The translations under genes and the position numbers were made by a program. A stretch of DNA of 64,000 bases from Kalaharituber pfeilii (lineage: Eukaryota; Ascomycota; Pezizomycetes; Pezizales; Pezizaceae), in contig WHUZ01000079.1 in the NCBI GenBank assembly GCA_015179045.1, positions 186,001 through 250,000 of the forward strand. Direction: 5' to 3'. This document shows positions 55,801-64,000 of the stretch, piece after piece; the stretch's first letter is position 1, and every line of letters starts with the position of its first letter. The notes below the pieces were generated by a model that was not told where the DNA came from, ran no database searches, and was given only the letters and a program-made list of their open reading frames with translations.

Positions 55801-56100
55801 ATAGGGCAAATTTTAGTTTGAGTATTGACTTATTGGTAATCGGTTGGTGGTGGATAATGAACTGGGGACAAAGATCGCTGGAGCTCGATGGCTATTGAAT
55901 TAAAAAGGAGGGAGGGAAACGCGACTAATTCAGTTGTTGTTTACCTTGAGGGGGCAGGTAGAACTAGTGAAATACCAGAGATTCTACGTATCGGAGATAG
56001 GAAGTATAGATGGGATATGTATGAGTGGGATAGGGGCAAAGGAAAGAAGGTGGGTAAGGCTGGGGAGGACGCAATGGAGACTGATTAGGATCCCTTTGGG

Positions 56101-56158
56101 GTTTTTTTTTTTTTTTCATATCCTTACTCGCTGGCCGCCCTTGGGTCTATGGCGAAGT
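56101..56158 (-). mobile_element. LINE B tail micro-insertion
   Basis: On the minus strand: CTTCGCCATAGACCCAAGGG, CGGCCAGCGAGTAAGGATATG and poly(A). No unambiguous target-site duplication. The second family-A tail variant follows 28 bp downstream. Confidence 0.7.
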
Positions 56159-56185
56159 TAGGTAAACCCATTGTTTGTATTGTTT

Positions 56186-56254
56186 CCCTGCCATATGCCG
56201 GTAGCCTGTATGCGGGGTTACGTGACCGCAAAAATAAAAAAAAATTAAAAAAAT
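56186..56254 (+). mobile_element. LINE A-type tail micro-insertion
   Basis: Starts CCCTGCCATATGCCGGTAGC, core ends GCGGGGTTACGTGA, followed by an A-rich tail interrupted by T. No clear target-site duplication could be assigned. Confidence 0.7.
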
Positions 56255-56661
56255 AGACCTATTGGTATATATCAAACACTATGCTGGACATACAGTCACA
56301 TCCTCTGAGCTGCTAGGTGTCAAATCATCCTGCCTGAGATCGATCGCATTCATCTTGATGTACACTGCATTACCTGTGGTGAGCGGCATGCACGCGATAT
56401 AGAGCAGCAATATTTCGGTTACCGTGACATAGTGGATGTGGTGAAACAAAATAATCAGCATATCCAGACCCTCACCTTCACAGCTGGCATATATCTCATA
56501 GAAAACCGAGTTCGTGAATTTGCACAGTATGTATCAACACGTACGCTAGAAGTTTATGTGAAACTTAAGGTTTGACATGAGGTAAAAATACCTGTACGTC
56601 AACGTAACAATACGAATCGTACGGTCGTACAACTCTACACAAGTATTTGGGCAACTGATAA

Positions 56662-56720
56662 TTTTTTATTTTTTTTCTTTAAATCTTTACTCGTATACCG
56701 CCCCGGGAGCAATGACAAGA
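56662..56720 (-). mobile_element. LINE B tail, diverged
   Basis: On the minus strand: CTTGTCATTGCTCCCGGGGC, GGTATACGAGTAAAGATTTAAAG then an A-rich tail. Flanking sequence to about 56800 (TAGTTACATAGGGGATAATA) looks like the LINE B 3' UTR, so the copy may be longer. Confidence 0.6.
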
Positions 56721-56809
56721 TAGTTACATAGGGGATAATAAAAATAGTAAAATGAAGTAAAATGAAATATTCGAAAATAAGGGCAACAGGTATAATGAAA
56801 TCGGACTTG

Positions 56810-57300
56810 GCTAAAATCTAGAAATTTTACCGGGTCTTCTGCCATTCAAAGCGATGTATATGACAATACTCATGCTACTACCCACTAAATATCGCATAGA
56901 TAACCAATATGGGTTTTCTCATTTTTTGAAATACTTCTGCATTGGGCTAGTAGATTTTTGTGGCTCCCTTCGTATGGCACGTGACATTTTGTATCAACAG
57001 TATTTTAGCCAATGTTCAGGGACAGTCATCTTATCCGGCCAGTCATCAGTGGTCTGGTCCATCCATGAGGGGCCCGGGCCTGGGCCAGTCCAGGCCATCC
57101 ACTTTTGTGTGAAAGAAATGGCTGGCACCGAACAACAACACATGGTTATGAATATTCGTCACAGCAGAATCAATGTCAAAAAAATGAATACAAGATCCTA
57201 ACCTAAATAGAATATTGTGTAATAGTAATTAAGCTTAATGTTTGTTGTCTCGAACCAAACACACGTCTTTCAATAACAAGAATAAATTACGCAAGAAACT
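56810..57300. other. Unassigned sequence
   Basis: A 115-codon plus frame at 56854-57201 has no recognised motif. A GGCC-rich imperfect repeat (GGGCCCGGGCCTGGGCCAGT) lies inside it. I do not call a gene. Confidence 0.35.
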
Positions 57301-57301
57301 A

Positions 57302-57526
57302 TCACCAAAACCAGTAATCTGATACCAGACCTTGCCATACTTTGGTATTTGCGGCTATGTTGTCCGGCGTACCATACATACCCTTATGCCTAAGCGATAG
57401 CTGCGATACTCCTAACAAATCTTTATCCGCATACCCGCTGACTGTAAATTGGCCGTCAGCCTTTGCATCCATCCAAAATAGCGAACTCCCATGGATACTG
57501 ATACTTACCTTCAATTCTGGGTACAC
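57302..57526 (-). CDS. Hypothetical frame downstream of the secreted protein
   Basis: A minus-strand frame of about 74 codons (VSISIHGSSLFWMDAKADGQ and on) lies just past the stop of the secreted protein gene, with a non-ATG start. It could be a further exon of an unseen transcript or untranslated 3' sequence. There is no recognisable domain. Confidence 0.2.
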   Translation of the reverse strand: MYPELKVSISIHGSSLFWMDAKADGQFTVSGYADKDLLGVSQLSLRHKGMYGTPDNIAANTKVWQGLVSDYWFW

Positions 57527-57532
57527 CTGGAA

Positions 57533-58095
57533 TTATGCAGAGTAGGTGCATCTTGCACTACCAAATTCGTCATTCCAACCCTGATCTGCCAATTGTGACC
57601 ATCCAACACCAGCGTTACAAGTCGTGGTCACGGCTTTTCCGCTGCAATCGTTGCTCTGAAAGAATTCGCAACATCCTCCACTAACAATATAGCCACTTAA
57701 TTCCCTTTGGAGGTATCCTTCGTTATCCTTCCACATGAGGTTGCGGCACGAGCCAGAGTTTTGACACTTAGGCTCGAAATAGACTTTGTCGCAGCCACCG
57801 TCAACCTTGAGGTCAATCGAGCAGCCAACAAGTACGAAACCAGTACATTTGGAAGGCGGTTGGGGGTCACACTTTGGAGGCTGCGGGGGGCAAAGTATGC
57901 CACAAAGGAGCGAGTCCGCACTGCAAGCTTTAGGGCTTTGGTTTGCGTTAGCAAGAATAGGTTATGGAAAGGACAGTTCAGGTTGCAAATGTATACGTAC
58001 ATCTTGCAAGGGGGCAGCCCTGCGGAAGGGACAGCAAGTGCTGTAGATACCAGCGCACAAACAGAGGCCAGTGAAGCAAAGAAACTGAAACGCAT
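57533..58095 (-). CDS. Small secreted cysteine-rich protein, 160 aa
   Basis: Two exons on the minus strand: 58095-58001 and 57920-57533, with an 80-bp intron (GTACGT...GCAG, branch-like GCTAAC). Phases agree and give 483 nt. The signal peptide MRFSFFASLASVCALVSTAL AVPSA is followed by a mature part of about 135 residues with 14 cysteines, including one CC pair (GYIVSGGCCEFF), and a Pro-rich CPPQPPKCDPQPPSKC segment. An even cysteine count suggests a disulphide-stabilised extracellular protein. I do not recognise a family. Small secreted cysteine-rich proteins in fungi include effectors, wall-associated and antimicrobial proteins, and nothing here selects among these. Gene model confidence is good, function unknown. 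Confidence 0.72.
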
Positions 58096-58199
58096 ATCTG
58101 AGCTATTGTAGAATGACACAGAGAGATTATAAGGATATTCGATTAGGTAAATAACTCTTGCCGGCTTTGCGGGATACGTAGAATTTGTTGTCAATGTTA

Positions 58200-59374
58200 A
58201 CTTTCGTGATGTGAGGATGAAGGGAAACTAGTCATATTTTATAGCATCTTAGAGACATATCGCAGTGCAATTTAAAGTGGTGTGGCCACTGTTTCAAATT
58301 CAAATGCCCTTTGCGGTTACATACGGTGAAGGTTGTCAAGTTGGGATTTGCTAGCCTGCTCTATACGTGGACCTATGATCACGAGAAAATGTCTTAATCT
58401 GAACCCACATATGCATAGAAAAGCACAGAAGTAGATTATACCTTAGTATAAGACAGATCAATGCACATTCTAAAAGGCACATTTCATTCTGTTGGACGAG
58501 ACAGGTTACCTAGAACAGCTCAGGTCCTTGGGGAGAAGCTTCGAGAGGCTGGCCCCGCAACACTTGCTCGACTCTCTTCCTCAAAGTTGACGAAAACTTC
58601 GACACGTCGTCAACACATCCTCGTCGTACAATAAAGAGAGGCCTATGTCAAATACGGACTAGATTTGCATTGCGAGATGCCCTTTGCATTTGAATGCGAG
58701 TAAAACTTCTGCTATCTACTGTAGCAAGTGCTGACTTGGTAATAATTATATTTGCCTATGCCGCTAGTTAGTAGCTGTTAGCTAATAAATATGGGCACGT
58801 ATGCCTTCTTTACATCTACCCAGTATTCGTGATCTTTCACCTTTCCTATTCAAGGACACATTACTGTCTATTAATACTGGTCATGCGCTTTTAATGCAGT
58901 TTTGTGTCGTTAAGTAGGTTAGTAGAGTAATTGGTGCTGAGTGAGATATACTACCTGCCCTTACAAAGCATGGCATATAAAGTTTTTTTCGTTGTGATTT
59001 TATGATTTTAGTACGCTACAGTCTTTCCACTTCCTACACTTTTTGCTTTATTTTTATCCTTAATTTTTTTACCTTTAAACTGCCAGTGCATGTTCCATTG
59101 GAGCGTAGACTTGGGGCGGGAGGAGTAGTGTACTCGTTACTGGCATTTAGTGATGCAGGTTGGGCTGTTATGGCCGTGCGAGAAAAGAATACCGGATCGG
59201 GCATGGATATTGCTACTGATAGGTATTTTCCATACAATTTTGCTCCCAAAGTCAGGTACAGATCTTAGCCTCACCTGCTCACAGACCGCTCGCACGGCCT
59301 ATAACTTGGCCCCCGCCTGAATCAATAAATGTTGGTAATGAGAACTCCCAGCTGAAAGTCTGATAAAATCCGAT
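58200..59374. other. Unassigned sequence
   Basis: No supported gene. A plus frame at 59002-59268 starts with a hydrophobic stretch but shows no recognisable family. 58200-58130 is the likely promoter of the minus-strand secreted protein. Confidence 0.35.
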
Positions 59375-59426
59375 CCCTGCCATAGGCAGGTAGCCTGTAT
59401 GTGGAGTTACGTGACAAAAAAAAAAA
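59375..59426 (+). mobile_element. LINE A-type tail micro-insertion
   Basis: CCCTGCCATAGGCAGGTAGC, CTGTATGTGGAGTTACGTGAC and an A run. This variant contains a perfect hairpin CCTGCC-ATA-GGCAGG. No target-site duplication was identified. Confidence 0.72.
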
Positions 59427-59546
59427 GAAGTCTTATAGCTAAGCGATAGAATATAGGTGCCTTGCAGTACATACTCGAATAGTTTCAATGAGACACTACA
59501 CTAAAAGGCTGTAGCTTAGCAGGCTTGTATCCTCCATTTGTTCATA

Positions 59547-59788
59547 CAGTCTAACCTTGCTCTCCCGAGTCCCTTCAGCTGGTGAGACTCAACTAGCCTT
59601 GCATTAGTGGCTCGTGGTAATAATCAAGCACATAAGTAGTTTTTACTACAAAGTTAATTGGGTTCACACTTCAGGTAGCAAGCATACATAAGAAACCTCT
59701 GGACTAAGTACAAACCCGCAGGAGGATCGAAGTTGAAGTTGAATTGATAACATTGCTAAGGGCCACTAATGCAAGACTGGTTAGACTG
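59547..59788. mobile_element. 242-bp TA-flanked MITE
   Basis: Left end CAGTCTAACCTTGC, right end GCAAGACTGGTTAGACTG, flanked by TA at 59545-59546 and 59789-59790. GCATTAGTGGC inside the left half is inverted next to the right end. No coding capacity. Confidence 0.75.
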
Positions 59789-60010
59789 TATTGAATTCAA
59801 GGATTAGATTTTACTACTGCAGTGGATGCTTATTCTACACTGAGACATGCAGTCTGCCGTTCTAATGCAGGAACAGCAGAGCAATACGGAGATTTGTTGC
59901 TTTTAACCACATTTGTAGCTACCAACCACCTGATCCTTATGTCCAAGGCGGGTATCTCGTATTCTGGGATGCAGTGCCAACGCAATCACTTCGGCCATAA
60001 GCGGCGTTTA

Positions 60011-60057
60011 GCTGCCATCGCGAACAGTTGAAAGTGGAGTTACGTGATATAAAAAAG
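60011..60057 (+). mobile_element. LINE A tail micro-insertion, diverged
   Basis: GCTGCCATCGCGAACAGTTG AAAGTGGAGTTACGTGATAT followed by a short A run. A TA-flanked MITE starts four bases later. Confidence 0.6.
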
Positions 60058-60062
60058 ACATA

Positions 60063-60342
60063 CAGTTGCCCCTTGCTATACCGGATCTGTAAAATTCGGC
60101 CCTTTTTGTCTGGTATAGCAAGGCTCCGTTATAAAAATAGAATGCTTGGCAGAAATACAATGGGGATGGGCAGCAAAAATAACTGAAATTGCCTAATTGG
60201 GACGTGGATCTACAATGAGAACCTAATTTAATTAAGTTAAGTCAAGTCAAGTCTAGTAAGCATGTTCATGGTGAATCCAAAGGCGGGCAGCCGAGATTAG
60301 ACGCATAAGTATTAGTGTATCCGGCATAGGAAATATTTGTAT
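60063..60342. mobile_element. Truncated inverted copy of the 50.8-kb MITE
   Basis: Begins after TA with CAGTTGCCCCTTGCTATACC and follows the reverse complement of 51170-50900 (TGTAAAATTCGGCC, ATGCTTGGCAGAA, AGTAAGCATG, AGTGTATCCGGCATAG). It stops about 100 bp short of the other terminus. Confidence 0.82.
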
Positions 60343-60809
60343 GCAGACTATTCTGTGCCTGTTCACCCAGTACGAAGGATCATTAATAAAAGACAAAGCA
60401 CAAAGAGAGCTGCTTGGGCTGACCCTGCTCGAAAGCAGGTTTGGGCTGACGATAGTCTATAAAGACACATAGTCTAATTGCATTGATAGCATTCTATGGC
60501 TGTTCTACCAATTATAGCCTTGGCATAGGCACAAAAGTACTCTTATTTAGTGCTTAAAGTACTAACCGCCAGTGCTTACTTACTTACTTGCGGAGAGGAA
60601 CTAAGCACACGCTAGGGGTACCACCACACTAGTGAGCCCGCTAGCGTTACCTCTCAGCAGTACACTCCCTTTGCGAGTACACTTTATCGATTACTTCGGG
60701 GCGTAAGAAGTTACAGACAAACCTGTCATATTGGATACCTGTCATACTTATTACTGGATAACCTGTCGTATTGCATAAACTTCGTCGGCCCGAATTTGGG
60801 CCTGTGGGA

Positions 60810-60953
60810 TTATTGGATATTTTCATTTATTAGATGGATAGCGATTTCGCCGGCCTGTTTCCCTGATTTACTAATAACTGAACCTGTCATATTGGACAGT
60901 GCCAACACTAGCAAGGCTGCAAGGATGGTGATGCTTAGTGATAAAATGTTCAT
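60810..60953 (-). CDS. Possible short secreted peptide, 47 aa
   Basis: From the ATG at 60953 a minus frame reads MNILSLSITILAALLVLALS then NMTGSVISKSGKQAGEIAIH and a stop. The first 20 residues look like a signal peptide. It is short, without cysteines, and lies in sequence with repeated AACCTGTCATATTGGA motifs, so it may be the 5' remnant of a gene or chance. Confidence 0.25.
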   Translation of the reverse strand: MNILSLSITILAALLVLALSNMTGSVISKSGKQAGEIAIHLINENIQ

Positions 60954-61170
60954 TTTGGTATATTGATTCTGCAAATAGATAGTATTATTTATCCTATCCA
61001 ATGTTCTGTCTCCTTGGAGTTGAGAGTAGTACTATGCTTGTGAATCAATACTGCACTTGATACAATGGCAAAAAGGCAGGTCTACGAAGATCCTACAGAG
61101 TCGAACTGCTATCAATTATTTCACCATGCTCAGAAACATCAAGGACCTATGCAATGAAAGCGATAGTCTG

Positions 61171-61231
61171 CTTTAGCCCATAGGGCGACACGTAATTAAT
61201 GATATAAAAAAAAAAAAAAAAAAAAAAAAAA
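61171..61231 (+). mobile_element. LINE B tail micro-insertion, 61 bp
   Basis: CTTTAGCCCATAGGGCGACA, CGTAATTAATGATAT and a long A run. A 9-bp target-site duplication GATAGTCTG is at 61162-61170 and 61232-61240. Confidence 0.85.
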
Positions 61232-61288
61232 GATAGTCTGATTGGATCCATTCTAAATTAGCAGTTAAATTGCTTTCGCAAAGAAATA

Positions 61289-63024
61289 GAGTGCTTCACC
61301 TAGAATCCGATCATCACCGGGAAACCGATCAAGTCCATTAACTTACATACAGAGCTGCTGTGAATGCAAATGACACTCAAGTGGCCTCAAATTAAAGCCA
61401 GAGCATGGGAGAACATAGTAAACTATTTCCTGCACTTTTTTTTTCCAGCTTGTCGCACCTGAGGGGTGATATATATGCAACCCTATTCTAGTGTATACTT
61501 TTGAGTCATCATATGTGAATGAGATTACCTGAGGCCTTTGCATCTCAATATATCCTCTATTGCTTATTCTAAGTAAGTATACCAAGTTTTGTGATCATTG
61601 GACTTATCAGAACAGAGTTACTGCCATGTCAAAAAATACATTTTCGCTTACTTAGATTGGTAGCGGTATTGAGCTATTATTTGATGAGAAAGATGCACAG
61701 AGACTCTGTAAAGCTATATAATTGTAATACATGCATAGGGAAATGTTTTCTGAATAGGTTGCAGCATTGACAAATAGTCGAGGCAGTTGAGCACTACAAG
61801 ATATACATATATGTAAAATCCTAACTTCCTCACATAGTACGTAGCAGTGTATGCCCAATATGAGTCGCTAGAGGTTTAGAAACATGCCTTAGCACTGTCA
61901 TGCTATTGCTTGTAAGCTTATGTAGGATATATATGACTCCATTAGATCCTATAGGACTACTATAACCGTACCAGTGAGTAAGTATCGAATGTGTATTATA
62001 TGCAGTGAATAATATACATATTATACTTATAGAACTAATACCTATGAGATACATGGCAGTGGAAATAAGTTTACTAGTCAAGTCTCATATTGTCCTTAAT
62101 GTAATATAATTCCCTATGGTATAGACCCTTATTAGAATAGAAATAAATACTTCAACAGTATAAGTAATAAAGATAGTACGCACAGAGAATTAACCTGTAC
62201 CAAGTGAAAAAGAAACTTGACTAGCAATTCTAACTAGTTCTTCTTAGCAGTTCATATCACCTTTATGATAGCAACACATTTTACTGTTGTCACATAGCGC
62301 ATGCATGGTATATACATATGCATATATATTCGATATGTAGTGCTCATTCTGAGTCAGCCCTTTAGTACCCCATCGAGTGGTAGCAGTGCCGGTGAGAGTA
62401 CATGAAGCTAGCAGACTATGTTTCCGAACCTCTAGTGACCCATATTGGCATACACTACTACGTACTATGTGAGGAAGTTAGGATTTTACATATATGTATA
62501 TCTTGTAGTGCTCAACTACCCCGACTATTTGTCAACGCTGCAATCTATTCAGAAAACATTTCCCTACGCATGTATTACAATTAAATAGCTTTACAGAGTC
62601 TCTGTGCATCTTTCTCATCAAATAATAGCTCAATACCGCTACCAATCTAAGTAAGCGAAAATGTATTTTTTGACATGGCAGTAACTCTGTACTGATAAGT
62701 CCAATGATCACAAAACATGGTGTACTTACTTAGGATAAGCAATAGAGGATATATTGAGATGCAAAGGCCTCAGGTAATCTCATTCACATATGGTGACTCA
62801 AAAGTATACACTAGAATAGGATTGCATATATTCCAGTATATATCACCCCTCAGGTGCGACAAGCTGGGAAAAAAAAGTGCAGGAAATAGTTTACTATGTT
62901 CTCCCATGCTCTGGCTTTAATTTGAGGCCACTTGAGTGTCATTTGCATTCACAGCAGCTCTGTATGTAAGTTAATGGACTTGATCGGTTTTCCCGGTGAT
63001 GATCGGTTTCTAGGTGAAGCACTC
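61289..63024. mobile_element. 1.7-kb foldback element with ~600-bp inverted arms
   Basis: Ends GAGTGCTTCACCTAGAA and its complement, flanked by TA (61287-61288, 63025-63026). The arms (about 61289-61885 and 62423-63024) are near-identical inverted copies, sharing for example ATACATATATGTAAAATCCT and TTGATGAGAAAGATGCACAG. The ~540-bp spacer has no long frame and no transposase motif. TA targeting suggests mobilisation in trans by a Tc1/mariner-type enzyme. Other copies are truncated at 49246 and 55738. Confidence 0.88.
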
Positions 63025-63404
63025 TATGTGGCATATAGTGTGGTGATGATGGCGGGATGGGAAAAGGCAAGCTTGGTATGGAAAGCACGTGGAGATAAGG
63101 GCAGCACGTGCAGCATTCATGGCTATAGGCATTCATGGCCCCTCAGAACTGTAGTACATACTATCAACAACCTTTTTTTTGCACCCATGCTTTCGCATTC
63201 GCACTCGCATTTGGTCATACATTCGTTCCGTCAGTTCTCACTGCTCTGGTCCATTGTAAAAGGTAGTAATAGATACTATCTGTCTATCTTATATAGAACT
63301 ATCCCTTCTTGTTTTAAGTACCCTCTGGCAGAAGTTTGTGAGATTTTTGATACTATTAGATTCAATATTATACACATATATAATCTTATTAGAAATGAAG
63401 ACTG

Positions 63405-64000
63405 TGCAAGGAAGACGCCCCAGCCAAATGGGAAAAGGCCATCAATGAGGCTAAGGGTGACTCGGTGGCTATTTTTACAGATGGCAGCCGCAGTGAGGAA
63501 GGCGGTGTTGGTGGCGGATGGTGCTGGAGGCAGGTGGTAGCAGGTGAGTCAGAAGGGCCCCGGTGGGTAGGCACAAAAGCAACTGTGTGGGACGGTGAGG
63601 TCTCAGGAATGAGGGGTGCCCTTGAAGCAGTTGATGGCAGTGCAAAAGTACTACTACTCGCAGACTCTCAGGCAGCTATCAGTGCAGTCCAGAAAGCAGG
63701 AAAAAGTGGCAAGGCAAGAACCGCAGACCTAGTGCGGGTGATAGAGCTGATTGCAGAGAGGCGGCGGAGGCTATTTGTTTTTTTGTTTTTTTTATATCAA
63801 TGCTCGCGTGCCGCCCAATGGGCTATGGCGAGGGTTTTATTAAAAGAAGAAACAAAACATCAGCCTAAATACAAGTGTTATCCGCGGACTCCTTCGTAAT
63901 GCGGATGGCGCCCCGTACGATCCCCTACTTCCGTCCCCTCTCGCGGCGGAGGCTAAGGAAGGCGGATGCAGTGAAGCTGGCATGGGTCAAGGCCCACGTG
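63405..64000 (+). pseudogene. LINE C: Tad1-like LINE RNase H, partial, interrupted
   Basis: From about 63408 a frame reads DAPAKWEKAINEAKGDSVAI FTDGSR. It continues with WDGEVSGMRGALEAV and LADSQAAISAVQKAGKSGKA, the first three acidic positions of RNase H. It is interrupted at 63774 by a LINE B tail insertion. After removal of the insert and one duplication copy the frame resumes RRLRKADAVKLAWVKAHV to the window end. It is a different family from LINE A and LINE B, judged by sequence. The start near 63405 lacks a reverse transcriptase upstream, so the copy is 5' truncated or broken. Confidence 0.82.
63774..63942 (-). mobile_element. LINE B 3' end inserted in LINE C, 169 bp
   Basis: On the minus strand a short ORF end (frame TEVGDRTGRHPHYEGVRG, stop), 3' UTR, CTCGCCATAGCCCATTGGGC, GGCACGCGAGCATTGATAT and an A-rich tail. 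A perfect 13-bp target-site duplication GCGGCGGAGGCTA lies at 63761-63773 and 63943-63955. Confidence 0.9.

Noticed and set aside
61289..63024. LTR retrotransposon with paired LTRs
   Set aside because: The paired sequences are inverted, not direct, and are flanked by TA; no direct LTR pair was seen anywhere in the window.

Overview
This is a repeat-rich nuclear segment of a filamentous fungus. The evidence is spliceosomal introns of about 50-95 bp with GT...AG ends and CTAAC/CTGAC-like branch points, a fungal GAF-type hybrid histidine kinase, a secreted GH27 alpha-galactosidase, and Tad1-type LINEs together with TA-flanked Tc1/Fot1-like transposons. The gene-poor, transposon-dense texture resembles a truffle-like (Pezizomycete) genome, but that placement is inference. 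No tRNA, rRNA, CRISPR or bacterial-type operon was seen.

Layout: 1-8.4 kb is gene-poor debris: LINE tails, a Tc1 transposase scrap, a broken helicase motif-I fragment and minisatellites. 8.7-15.6 kb is one nearly full-length but broken Tad1-like LINE (LINE A; gag-like ORF1 with two zinc knuckles, ORF2 with endonuclease, RT, RNase H and a terminal zinc finger). 15.8-17.5 kb is an inverted-duplication derivative of a Fot1/pogo-like transposon. 18.1-26.5 kb is a large intact gene, which I resolve into 23 exons, encoding a 2,329-residue UvrD/TRANK1-like superfamily 1 helicase with a TPR-like tract. 26.65-27.5 kb is a TA-flanked foldback element. 27.5-35.6 kb is mostly unannotatable and holds a short-chain dehydrogenase relic and LINE micro-insertions. 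35.6-37.4 kb is a five-exon secreted alpha-galactosidase. 42.4-47.1 kb is a four-exon, GC-rich hybrid histidine kinase. 50.8-52.5 kb is a nest of MITE, Tc1 fragment and a truncated LINE B. 57.5-58.1 kb, minus strand, is a two-exon small secreted protein with 14 cysteines in its predicted mature part. 59.5-63.0 kb is MITEs, including a 1.7-kb foldback element with ~600-bp arms. The window ends inside a third LINE (LINE C) RNase H, itself interrupted by a LINE B tail.

The most unusual signal is a scatter of very short retroposon insertions, mostly 32-75 bp. Each consists of little more than the 3'-terminal hairpin and poly(A) of LINE A or LINE B, and many carry target-site duplications of 7-15 bp. 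The LINE A-type copies start at the same nucleotide (CCCTGCC), which random 5' truncation does not readily predict. The three host genes with complete models (helicase, galactosidase, kinase) and the secreted protein are unrelated in function. The mobile DNA around them records repeated nested insertion.
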